A stretch of DNA of 24,909 nt from Pseudomonadota bacterium (GTDB lineage: Bacteria; Pseudomonadota; Gammaproteobacteria; Burkholderiales; Burkholderiaceae_C). Below the pieces are notes generated by a model, which was not told the origin of the DNA, did no database searches, and saw only the letters and a program-made list of their open reading frames with translations. Below are positions 7,618-13,833 of this stretch, in pieces (position 1 is the stretch's first letter; each line of letters starts with the position of its first letter). Where the stretch lies: NCBI GenBank assembly GCA_023438115.1, contig JAEZEB010000148.1, positions 1 through 24,909 on the forward strand, in the 5' to 3' direction. The position numbers and the translations under genes are program-made.

Positions 7618-8468
7618 GTCAGGAAGGGCCTGTGCATCAGCACCTGGTGCAGCGGCTGGCGCGTGAACCCGAGCTGCTGCAGTGCGCGGCCGCCGAGATC
7701 GTCGCGCTGCAGTTGCGGCATCTGGATCGCATGGTCGGGAAAGGAGAGCAGCAGGTGCCGCAGCAGGCGCCGCGCGCCTTCCTGCCGCGGCGTCTCGTCC
7801 ACCAGGCTGTGGAGCGTGAGTTGCCGCGGCCCGCCATCGCCGGCGACGACGATCGCTTCCCCGCACGACCAGGCTTGCAGCGCGACGGGCTGCGCCTGCA
7901 GCGAAGTCGGCGTGACTTGCAATGGCAGATCGCTCCGGCGGCGGCTGACGGCGTCGATGTGCTCGTACGCCTGCGGCAGCGGCAAGGGCCGCACGCCTTC
8001 ATCCGCCTCGCCTTCGCGCGGCGTTCCCGCATCGATGCGCCATCCGTGCAACTCGCAGACCTCGCGGAAACCCCGGCCACGGTACAGCCGCAGGGCCCGT
8101 TCGTTCTGCGCGAAGCATTCCAGCTCCACGCGGCTGCGGCCCGCCTCGCGCGCACGCTCGATGAAATCATCCAGCAACACGCGCGCCGCGCCGCTGCCGC
8201 GCGACGCCGGCAGCGCGCCCATGGTGCCCAGCCGCCAGCTGGAGACATCGGTGCGCGGAGCAGTCAGCGCGAAGGCTTGCATCTCGCCGCCGGCCAGCGC
8301 CGCGCGGCTGAGGGACAGCTCCACACCCTGGCGCCCCAGGAACTGCGGCCACTGTTGCAGCGCCAGCTTGAAGGGGCCGACCAGGTAGTCGGCGAACGCG
8401 GCGGTGAACGCCGCGTGCAGCGCCGCGGGCGGCAGCGTGTCGGCGGGGACCAGGCGGAAGTCGGTCAT
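7614..8468 (-). CDS. GNAT family N-acetyltransferase (tandem GNAT fold)
   Basis: A 284-residue cytoplasmic acetyltransferase. The N-terminal half is a complete GNAT domain. The acetyl-CoA pyrophosphate loop is R90-GSGAA after the MGALPAS strand. The end of the domain reads NERALRLYRGRGF (122-134), with the usual Asn and Tyr. The second half (about 160-284) has the strand-helix pattern of a degenerate GNAT domain without a clear CoA loop, as in other tandem GNAT proteins. Acceptor substrate unknown. The start is the only Met before the first strand; no clear ribosome site. It lies 28 nt downstream of the DUF4142 gene and overlaps DUF456 by 4 nt. Confidence 0.87.
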   Translation of the reverse strand: MTDFRLVPADTLPPAALHAAFTAAFADYLVGPFKLALQQWPQFLGRQGVELSLSRAALAGGEMQAFALTAPRTDVSSWRLGTMGALPASRGSGAARVLLDDFIERAREAGRSRVELECFAQNERALRLYRGRGFREVCELHGWRIDAGTPREGEADEGVRPLPLPQAYEHIDAVSRRRSDLPLQVTPTSLQAQPVALQAWSCGEAIVVAGDGGPRQLTLHSLVDETPRQEGARRLLRHLLLSFPDHAIQMPQLQRDDLGGRALQQLGFTRQPLHQVLMHRPFLT

Positions 8469-8496
8469 GGGCCGGGAGTATGGCCCTTGCCGGCTC

Positions 8497-9096
8497 CTAG
8501 CCCGCCATCTTTCCGGCGATGTCCTCGGCGTGCTGCAGGTGCGAACGCAGCACCGGCATCGTCTTGGCGATGTACGCCTGCAGGTCGCGGTCGGTCACGG
8601 TGCGGCGGCCTTCCTCGAAGGCGGCGATGGCGGCGCGGTGGTCCTGCACGCCGGTCGTGCGGATGTACTCGCGGTCGAACTCCGCGCCCGACAGGCCGGA
8701 CAGCTTGTTCACCTTCTGCTGCAGCTCGGGCGGCAGCGCCGGCCCGATGCGCTGGCCCTTGGCCGTGACGATCGCGACCAGCTCGTTGTTGTTCTGCGTA
8801 TGGTGGTCCACCAGCATCTGCGCATAGGCGCGCACCTGCGGGTCGGCGGCGCGGCTGAGCGCCACGCGCGAGGCCTCGACTTCGTACATGCCCGAGCCGG
8901 CGGCGAGGGCGACGAAGCGCACGTCGGCGGGGGAGAGGCGCACCACGGCGGCCGGCGCCGTGGTCGTCGTCGTGGTGGTGGTCGTCGCCACCTGCGCTTG
9001 CGCGGGGCCCGCGCCCATGGTGGTCCGGTGGCTGGCACAGCCGGTGAGCAAGGCCGCGCCCAGCAGGCCGGCGGCGAGGGTGATGGCAGTGTTCAT
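8497..9096 (-). CDS. DUF4142 domain lipoprotein with polythreonine linker
   Basis: A 199-residue exported protein. The first 20 residues are a lipoprotein signal with lipobox LTGC (Cys20). A linker with nine consecutive threonines (38-46) follows, then a four-helix DUF4142 domain (about 54-195). Typical blocks are DVRFVALAAGSGMYEVEASRVAL, DPQVRAYAQMLVDHHTQNNNEL and the C-terminal helix with LRSHLQHAEDI. The fold resembles ferritin-like bundles, but function is unknown. AAGGAG lies 8 nt before the ATG at 9096. The upstream in-frame extension to 9330 lacks family character and crosses the nitrile hydratase promoter region. First gene of the minus-strand run. Confidence 0.9.
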   Translation of the reverse strand: MNTAITLAAGLLGAALLTGCASHRTTMGAGPAQAQVATTTTTTTTTAPAAVVRLSPADVRFVALAAGSGMYEVEASRVALSRAADPQVRAYAQMLVDHHTQNNNELVAIVTAKGQRIGPALPPELQQKVNKLSGLSGAEFDREYIRTTGVQDHRAAIAAFEEGRRTVTDRDLQAYIAKTMPVLRSHLQHAEDIAGKMAG

Positions 9097-9188
9097 GTTG
9101 TCGCTCTCCTTGGATGCAGCGATGGTGACAAGACGAAGCCCCCCGCAACGTGTCGTACGGTTCGCAGCGCCGTGTAGGACCGCTCCAG

Positions 9189-9215
9189 CGCCGCGCAGCC
9201 GGGCCTTGCGCGGCG
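9189..9215. promoter_or_regulatory. 9-bp inverted repeat upstream of the nitrile hydratase operon
   Basis: CGCCGCGCA (9189-9197) and TGCGCGGCG (9207-9215) are perfect complements around a 9-nt spacer, 26 nt before the alpha-subunit ATG. It overlaps the -35-like TTGCGC of the candidate promoter, so it could be an operator. In DNA this GC-rich a chance palindrome is more likely than usual. Confidence 0.3.
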
Positions 9216-9234
9216 TCGCGGCGCTGGGCACACT
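9206..9234 (+). promoter_or_regulatory. Candidate promoter of the nitrile hydratase operon
   Basis: TTGCGC (9206-9211), 17-nt spacer, CACACT (9229-9234) followed by G. The -10 ends 7 nt before the alpha-subunit ATG, so transcription would begin at or next to the start codon (leaderless). Both hexamers are weak matches. Confidence 0.3.
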
Positions 9235-9241
9235 GGACCGC

Positions 9242-9868
9242 ATGAGCGAGGACGGACACTCCCACCCGCCGGGGCACGGCGAGCTCGACGAAACCGGGCT
9301 GCGCGTGCGCGCGCTGCAGACCCTGCTCACGGAAAAGGGCTACATCGATCCCGCGGCCCTGGACGCGATCGTCGACACCTACCAGACGCGCATCGGCCCG
9401 CGCAATGGCGCGCGCGTGGTGGCGAAGGCCTGGGCGGATCCGGCGTTCCGCCACTGGCTGCTGCGTGACGCCTCGGCCGCGATCGCCTCGCTGGGCTACA
9501 TGGGACGCCAGGGCGAGCACATGGTGGCGGTGGAAAACACGGAGCGCGTGCACAACATGGTGGTGTGCACGCTGTGCAGCTGCTATCCCTGGCCCGTGCT
9601 GGGCCTGCCGCCCGTCTGGTACAAGAGCGCGCCCTATCGCTCGCGCGCAGTGCGCGACCCGCACGGCGTGCTCGCGGACTTCGGCGTCAAGCTGCGGCCC
9701 GGGCAGGAGGTCCGCGTGTGGGATTCGACGGCCGAAGTGCGCTACCTCGTCGTGCCGCAGCGGCCCGCCGGCACCGAAGGGATGGCCGAAGAAGAACTCG
9801 CCGCTCTCGTGACGCGCGATTCGATGATAGGCACCGGCCTGCCGCGTGCGCCCGGAGCTGCGTCGTGA
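9242..9868 (+). CDS. nthA: Nitrile hydratase alpha subunit, cobalt type
   Basis: A 208-residue catalytic subunit that, with beta, hydrates nitriles to amides in the cytoplasm. The metal-binding claw is VCTLCSCY with Cys109, Cys112, Ser113 and Cys114; two of the cysteines are normally oxidised to sulfenic and sulfinic acids. Threonine in the C-T-L-C-S-C motif marks the cobalt type, where iron enzymes have serine. Other family blocks are the N-terminal helix RVRALQTLLTEKG, PRNGARVVAKAWADPAFR and the AEVRYLVVPQRPAGTEG tail. The ATG at 9242 has no Shine-Dalgarno. The beta gene begins in a GTGA overlap with its stop. The alpha-then-beta order differs from the beta-then-alpha order of the classic cobalt enzymes of Rhodococcus. 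Confidence 0.97.
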   Translation: MSEDGHSHPPGHGELDETGLRVRALQTLLTEKGYIDPAALDAIVDTYQTRIGPRNGARVVAKAWADPAFRHWLLRDASAAIASLGYMGRQGEHMVAVENTERVHNMVVCTLCSCYPWPVLGLPPVWYKSAPYRSRAVRDPHGVLADFGVKLRPGQEVRVWDSTAEVRYLVVPQRPAGTEGMAEEELAALVTRDSMIGTGLPRAPGAAS

Positions 9869-10524
9869 CCTACGTGAGCCATGCGGACCTCGGCGGACAG
9901 AGGGGGCACGGCTCCGTCGTCCCGGAGGACGAGGACGTGCGCTTCCACGCTGGCTGGGAGCGGGACGCGCTGGCCCTGGTGCTCGCGATGGGAGCCACCG
10001 GCAGCTGGAACATCGACATGAGCCGCGCGGCGCGCGAAACGCTGCCGCACTACCTGCAGCTGTCCTACTACCAGGTCTGGCTCGCGGCGCTCGAGAAGCT
10101 GATGCTGGAACGCGGCCAGGTCACGCCCGCGGAACTCGCCGCCGGCCACAGCCTCCAGGACCCCGTACCGGTGGCACGCGTGCTCCACGCGCAGGACGTC
10201 GCCGCCGCGCTCGCGAAAGGCTCGCCCACCGCGCGGCCCGATGCAACCGCGCCGCGCTTCCAGCCCGGCCAGCGGGTGCGCACGCGCGCCGGGGCCGTGC
10301 CGCACCACACGCGGCTGCCCGGCTACGCGCGCGGCAAGCGCGGCACGATCGAGCGCTGGCACGGCAGCCACGTGTTCGCCGACGCGCACGCGCAGGGACT
10401 CGGCGAGCAGCCGCAGCACCTCTACACCGTGGTGTTCGACGGCGCGGAACTCTGGGGCGCGGGTGCCGTGCCCGGCCTGCGCGTGTCGGTGGATGCCTGG
10501 GAGCCCTACCTGCTGGCGGACTGA
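9865..10524 (+). CDS. nthB: Nitrile hydratase beta subunit
   Basis: A 219-residue partner of the alpha subunit. It starts at a GTG (9865) that overlaps the alpha stop as GTGA, giving the usual N-terminus HADLGGQRGHGSV. The N-terminal helical domain has GSWNIDMSRAARETLPHYL (residues about 46-64, with candidate conserved Arg54 and Arg57) and SYYQVWLAALEKLMLERG. The C-terminal SH3-like barrel begins near 131 and carries HTRLPGYARGKRGTIE (148-163), including the conserved arginines that contact the alpha claw, then the YTVVFDGAELWG strand. Full length; nothing missing. Translation is probably coupled to alpha. Confidence 0.96.
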   Translation: MTYVSHADLGGQRGHGSVVPEDEDVRFHAGWERDALALVLAMGATGSWNIDMSRAARETLPHYLQLSYYQVWLAALEKLMLERGQVTPAELAAGHSLQDPVPVARVLHAQDVAAALAKGSPTARPDATAPRFQPGQRVRTRAGAVPHHTRLPGYARGKRGTIERWHGSHVFADAHAQGLGEQPQHLYTVVFDGAELWGAGAVPGLRVSVDAWEPYLLAD

Positions 10525-10537
10525 AAATCGCAAGGCC

Positions 10538-10545
10538 CTACACTG
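10538..10545 (+). promoter_or_regulatory. Possible internal promoter -10 element (CTACACTG)
   Basis: CTACACTG lies in the 35-nt gap after the beta gene, 14 nt before the ATG at 10560. It matches the element before the HxlR gene exactly. No -35 is evident. It may allow separate expression of the last three genes. Confidence 0.25.
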
Positions 10546-10559
10546 CGCGCCAGAGGCCC

Positions 10560-10913
10560 ATGTCCCCCAGCCAGCCGCCATCCACCCTCGCCGCCGCCCA
10601 CCAGGTGCTCGCCGCCCTGGAGCAGTACCGCGGCCGCGTGCAGCGCCTGGTGTCGCACTTCCTCGACGCGGAGCTGTACCAGGCCACCAGCAGCGACCTC
10701 GATGCGGTGCGCACGGCATGCGCGGCCGTGCCGGCGCTCTCCGCTTCCTGGGTAGCCCTGCTGATCGCGCATGCCGAGTTCGTGCACGGCCTGTGGCAAT
10801 CCACGCGCGCCGGAGATGCGCCCACCGAGGCGGACCGGCAGGCGCTGCTGGACCGGGTGCTCGAGACCAGCACGTCCCTGCAGCGGGCGTGCATGGCGCT
10901 GGTGGGCCACTGA
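10560..10913 (+). CDS. Unknown small helical protein in the nitrile hydratase operon (117 aa)
   Basis: Not recognised as a named family. It is predicted helical and soluble, with no signal peptide. The core (residues about 26-78) is strikingly similar to the 120-aa protein at 14006-14368: 28 of 53 aligned positions are identical by hand count. Conserved positions include LD-x-ELY, DA-x-R-x2-CA-x2-P-x-LS, WVA and HAE-x-VH-x-LW, with a conserved Cys and two conserved His. It lies 35 nt after the beta gene and 12 nt before the acetyltransferase gene, so it belongs to the operon. A role in assembly, metal handling or regulation of nitrile hydratase is possible but purely positional inference. Confidence 0.8.
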   Translation: MSPSQPPSTLAAAHQVLAALEQYRGRVQRLVSHFLDAELYQATSSDLDAVRTACAAVPALSASWVALLIAHAEFVHGLWQSTRAGDAPTEADRQALLDRVLETSTSLQRACMALVGH

Positions 10914-10925
10914 CTGGGCGAGCGC

Positions 10926-11492
10926 ATGAGCGAACACGCGAAGATGGTGGCGGGCGAGCCCTATGACCCGCAGGACCCCGGGCTGGTCGCGGCGCGCGAT
11001 CACGCACGGGCGCTGTGCCAGCGGATCAACACCCTGCCCGCGGACCAGCCGCAGGCGCTGCGTCCGCTGCTCGCGCAGCTGTTCGGCGCGGACACCGACG
11101 TGTACGTCACGCCGCCTTTCGCGTGCGACTACGGCACGCAAATGCGCCTGGGGCGCGGCGTCTACTTCAACTTCGGCTGCGTGGTGCTCGACGTGGCGCC
11201 GGTCACCATCGGCAACCACGTGCTGTTCGGACCCGGCGTGCACGTCTACACCGCGATGCATCCCATGGATGCCGCTCGGCGCCGCAGCGGCGCCGAGTGG
11301 GGCGAGGCGGTGACGATAGGCGACGACGTCTGGATCGGCGGCGGCGCCATCGTCTGCCCCGGCGTGACCATAGGCGCGCGCGCCGTGATCGGCGCCGGCA
11401 GCGTCGTCACGCGCGACATCCCGCCCGACGTGTTCGCCGCGGGCAATCCCTGCCGCGTGCTGCGGACGCTCGAACCTCAGGAGGCGCCATGA
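10926..11492 (+). CDS. Maltose/galactoside O-acetyltransferase-type hexapeptide-repeat acetyltransferase
   Basis: A 188-residue trimeric left-handed beta-helix acetyltransferase of the LacA/Maa/NodL group. Residues about 5-55 form the helical Maa N-terminal domain (MVAGEPYDPQDPGL). Hexapeptide repeats run from about 59 to 180 (for example VTIGNHVLFGPGV, VTIGDDVWIGGGAIVCPGVTIGARAVIGAGSVV), with catalytic His112 in YTAMHPMD and the late GNPCRVLR block. It transfers acetyl from acetyl-CoA to a hydroxyl, usually of a sugar. Its stop overlaps the start of the accessory gene as ATGA, so it is cotranslated with the nitrile hydratase genes. No sugar-related gene is nearby, so its acceptor in this context is unclear. 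Confidence 0.92.
   Translation: MSEHAKMVAGEPYDPQDPGLVAARDHARALCQRINTLPADQPQALRPLLAQLFGADTDVYVTPPFACDYGTQMRLGRGVYFNFGCVVLDVAPVTIGNHVLFGPGVHVYTAMHPMDAARRRSGAEWGEAVTIGDDVWIGGGAIVCPGVTIGARAVIGAGSVVTRDIPPDVFAAGNPCRVLRTLEPQEAP
11479..11484 (+). promoter_or_regulatory. Ribosome binding site of the nitrile hydratase accessory gene
   Basis: AGGAGG lies 4 nt before the ATG at 11489, inside the end of the acetyltransferase gene. Confidence 0.75.
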
Positions 11493-11851
11493 CGAAGCTG
11501 CCCCACGTGCCCGGCCTGCCGCGCGATGCGGACGGGCCCGTGTTCTCCGCGCCCTGGCAGGCGCAGGCCTTCGCCATGACGCTGGCGCTGTACGAGCGCG
11601 GCCTGTTCACCTGGCCCGAGTGGGCGCAGGCGCTGGGACATCGCATCGCGCAAGCCCCTGCGGCGCCGGGCGAGGACGCCGGCGACGCCTACTATCGCCA
11701 GTGGCTGGCAGCGCTGGAGGACATGGTGGCGGCCAAGGACGCCTGTTCTGGCGCGGAGCTGCAGCGCTACCGCGCGGCGTGGGACCATGCCGCGGAGCGC
11801 ACGCCGCACGGGGCGCCCATCGAGCTGCGGCCCGGCGACTTCCCGGACTGA
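11489..11851 (+). CDS. Nitrile hydratase accessory protein (activator, P14K/NhlE-like)
   Basis: A 120-residue relative of the nitrile hydratase beta N-terminal domain. In cobalt-type systems such proteins act as self-subunit-swapping chaperones that deliver a metallated, oxidised alpha subunit. Diagnostic blocks are LPRDADGPVFSAPWQAQAFAM near the N-terminus, ALYERGLFTWPEWAQALGHRI, and DAYYRQWLAALEDMVAAK. It is separated from alpha-beta by two unrelated genes, which is unusual. It is last in the operon and is translationally coupled to the acetyltransferase by a 4-nt overlap. The small size and lack of a GTPase motif separate it from the P47K-type activators of iron nitrile hydratases. Confidence 0.94.
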   Translation: MTKLPHVPGLPRDADGPVFSAPWQAQAFAMTLALYERGLFTWPEWAQALGHRIAQAPAAPGEDAGDAYYRQWLAALEDMVAAKDACSGAELQRYRAAWDHAAERTPHGAPIELRPGDFPD

Positions 11852-11892
11852 GCGGCCCGTCATGCGAGGAGGCGTGCGCCGTGCCACCCGCG

Positions 11893-12993
11893 TCAGGCGA
11901 CCGGCACGGTCCCGCCGTCGATCACGTATTCCGCCCCGGTGATCGCGGATGCGCGGCTCGAAACCAGGAAGGCGATGAGTTCCGCGACTTCCTCGGGCCG
12001 CGCGGGCCGTCCCAGGGGAATGCCACCGAGCGCCTGCATGACGCTCTCCCGGGCCGCCGCCTCGGTGAGCGCCTGGTCGCGCGCGAGGTCGGCGACGAAC
12101 TTGCGGGCCGCGTCGGTGGCCACCCAGCCGGGCGATACACGGACCACGCGCACGCCTTGCCCGCTGACCTCCTTGGACAGGGACTTGCTGTAGGTGGAGA
12201 GCGCCGCCTTGGCCGCCGCGTAAGCCGTCGTCGACTCCGGCAGCGGAAGCTGGCGCTGGATGGAGGTGACATGCACCACCACGCCCGAGCCCTGGGCGAG
12301 CATCTCCGGGACGAGACGGCGGTCCAGGCGCACCGCGGCCATCAGGTTCAGATCCAGCGCCTCGCGCCAATCCTGTGCCGCGAGAGCGCGGAAGCCGCCT
12401 GCCGGTGCAGCCGACCCTCCGGCCACATGGACGAGCAGGTCGACCCCGCCCAGCTGCGCCAGGACGCTGGCGGCCGCGGTGTCGCAACCCTCCTCGCTGG
12501 CCAGGTCGGCCTGCACGAACAGGGTGCGCAGCTTCTCGTCCTCCGGCGGCGTCCTGCCAATGACGGCCACGAGGGCGCCGTCCACGGCCAGCTGCTGCGC
12601 GACCGCGCGCCCGATGCCCCGGGTTCCCCCGGTGACCACGGCACGTTTTCCCTCCAGGTGGATGGGTGGACGGATCTCGAGGGAAGTGATGCGGTCATCC
12701 GCCGCCTCGAAGACGTGCATCAGTTCGATGGGACTGCCGGGAAACTCGCCGGACACCTGCGTCAGCAGCTTCCACTGCTCGCCCCGGCGAGTCAGCCCGA
12801 GCGGCTGGAGACGGTACGGCACGGTCGCATCGGCATGGGCCTTCCAGCTGCGGATGGCGCCGCGACCCGGGTGGGTCCGGCCCTCGTCGCGGACCACCGC
12901 TTCCGGGGCGAAGCAATCGGCGAAGGCGTCCAGGTCGCGCGCCGCGTCCGCGGCAAGATAGCGCTGAAGGAAAGTGGGGAGCTGGGAGGGCAT
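11893..12993 (-). CDS. Fused NTF2/SnoaL-like domain and short-chain dehydrogenase/reductase
   Basis: A 366-residue two-domain protein. Residues 1-108 are a SnoaL/NTF2-like domain (FLQRYLAADAARDLDAFADCFAPEAVVRDEGRTHPG, then GSPIELMHVFEAADDRITSLEIR). From residue 113 a complete classical SDR follows: cofactor loop TGGTRGIG (121-128), AGG (191-193) at the NAG position, Asn216, Ser244, Tyr258 and Lys262 (YAAAK), and the C-terminal ITGAEYVIDGG. The catalytic tetrad is intact, so it is likely an active NAD(P)-dependent oxidoreductase of unknown substrate. These domains are usually separate proteins; a base error joining two genes cannot be excluded, but the junction PPIHLEGKRAVV is clean. It is divergent from the HxlR regulator (49-nt gap), a common pairing for redox- or quinone-responsive control. 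Confidence 0.9.
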   Translation of the reverse strand: MPSQLPTFLQRYLAADAARDLDAFADCFAPEAVVRDEGRTHPGRGAIRSWKAHADATVPYRLQPLGLTRRGEQWKLLTQVSGEFPGSPIELMHVFEAADDRITSLEIRPPIHLEGKRAVVTGGTRGIGRAVAQQLAVDGALVAVIGRTPPEDEKLRTLFVQADLASEEGCDTAAASVLAQLGGVDLLVHVAGGSAAPAGGFRALAAQDWREALDLNLMAAVRLDRRLVPEMLAQGSGVVVHVTSIQRQLPLPESTTAYAAAKAALSTYSKSLSKEVSGQGVRVVRVSPGWVATDAARKFVADLARDQALTEAAARESVMQALGGIPLGRPARPEEVAELIAFLVSSRASAITGAEYVIDGGTVPVA

Positions 12994-13029
12994 GGCACTG
13001 TCTGTGGGTGGGGACCTGGAATGCTCGCC

Positions 13030-13037
13030 CTACACTG
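13030..13037 (+). promoter_or_regulatory. Candidate -10 element of the HxlR gene (CTACACTG)
   Basis: TACACT (13031-13036) within CTACACTG ends 6 nt before the HxlR ATG, so any transcript would be leaderless or nearly so. No -35 hexamer stands out. Confidence 0.3.
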
Positions 13038-13042
13038 CGCCC

Positions 13043-13408
13043 ATGCCAAGAACGCACCAGGACGTCCGCAGCTTACCTGCGGGTAAGTCGTATACGCCCC
13101 TGACCGCAGCCATCGACGTCGAGATCGCGCTGGCACTGCTGGAAGGCCGCTGGAAGCTCGTCATCCTGTTCCAGCTGTTCGGCGGACAGGTGCGCCGCTT
13201 CTCGGAACTCGAGCGACTGGTCACCGGCATCTCGCAGAAGATGCTCGCGCAGCAACTGCGGCGGCTGGAGGCAGAAGGACTGGTGCTGCGCGAGGTTCAC
13301 GCGGAGGTGCCGCCGCGGGTGGAGTACCGTCTCAGTGAATGGGGTGAGCGGCTCTGTCCCGCCCTCGAAGGCTTGCTGTCGTGGCTGCAGCAGCGGCCGG
13401 CGGACTGA
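13043..13408 (+). CDS. HxlR-family winged-helix transcriptional regulator
   Basis: A 121-residue dimeric DNA-binding protein. The family core is clear: DVEIALALLEGRWKLVILFQLFGGQVRRFSEL (25-56), then the recognition helix GISQKMLAQQLRRLEAEGLV (62-81) and the wing VPPRVEYRLSEWGERL (89-104). HxlR proteins sense aldehydes, quinones or redox state and usually repress a neighbouring oxidoreductase. The ATG at 13043 is the closest start giving the normal length, and no Shine-Dalgarno precedes it. The only cysteine is Cys105, at the C-terminal end rather than the N-terminal position used by YodB/HypR-type thiol sensors, so a ligand-binding mode is at least as likely. The obvious target is the divergent SDR gene. 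Confidence 0.93.
   Translation: MPRTHQDVRSLPAGKSYTPLTAAIDVEIALALLEGRWKLVILFQLFGGQVRRFSELERLVTGISQKMLAQQLRRLEAEGLVLREVHAEVPPRVEYRLSEWGERLCPALEGLLSWLQQRPAD
13072..13087. promoter_or_regulatory. Candidate HxlR operator (inverted repeat)
   Basis: CTTACC (13072-13077) / GGTAAG (13082-13087) is a perfect 6-bp inverted repeat around TGCG. The CTTAC-N6-GTAAG layout resembles operators of HxlR regulators such as the YodB box. It lies inside the first codons of the HxlR gene and about 80 nt upstream of the SDR start, where a repressor could act on both genes. Confidence 0.45.
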
Positions 13409-13515
13409 CCCCGAAGCCAGGCCGTGCGAGGCAGTCAGCCCGGACCCGACTCCCGGAAGGTGGATGGCGAGAGCGAAGCGCGGAGGAAGCCCATCGGACC
13501 CGCGTCGGCGCCTCC

Positions 13516-13788
13516 CTAGTCCCGCGGCCGGCCCCCCGACGGCCGCCCCAGCGGAATGGCCGGGTCGATGCGCCGCTTGTAGTGCGCGTAGTCGGCGGCC
13601 GGATCGCTCACCCCCGCGGCGCCCACGCTCTGCGGCAGCTCGGACTGGATGGCCACGTGCGAGACCGCTTCGCCAGCGCGCCGGCGGGCCCGCAGGTCCT
13701 CGGCGAACTTCAGCGCCGGCGCCAGCGCATCGGGGGCAAAGCTGCGCGCCTGCGGCTGCGCGTCCTGGAGCCAGAAGACGACGATCAT
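13516..13788 (-). CDS. Conserved small protein of unknown function (90 aa)
   Basis: Function not recognised. The peptide from the ATG at 13788 begins MIVVFWLQDAQPQARSF and has a helical middle (ALKFAEDLRARRRAGEAVSHVAI). A compact ending follows, DYAHYKRRIDPAIPLGRP, that looks like a domain terminus. I recall proteins of this size and pattern as hypothetical proteins in Comamonadaceae; this is memory, not a search. The frame is open to 13887, but the upstream extension is low-complexity and has no good start. No signal peptide or membrane helix. It stands alone between the HxlR gene and the divergent 14006-14368 gene. Confidence 0.72.
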   Translation of the reverse strand: MIVVFWLQDAQPQARSFAPDALAPALKFAEDLRARRRAGEAVSHVAIQSELPQSVGAAGVSDPAADYAHYKRRIDPAIPLGRPSGGRPRD

Positions 13789-13833
13789 CCCCGCATCATG
13801 CCGCGTACCGGCGAGCGCCACAGCGGGAGGAGC

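Noticed and set aside
9560..9590. Iron-type nitrile hydratase
   Set aside because: The claw reads C-T-L-C-S-C, the cobalt signature, and the accessory protein is the small beta-like type rather than a P47K-like GTPase.
13409..13515. Hidden gene or terminator after HxlR
   Set aside because: The 107-nt gap shows no start with a ribosome site, no strong hairpin and no RNA-gene features.
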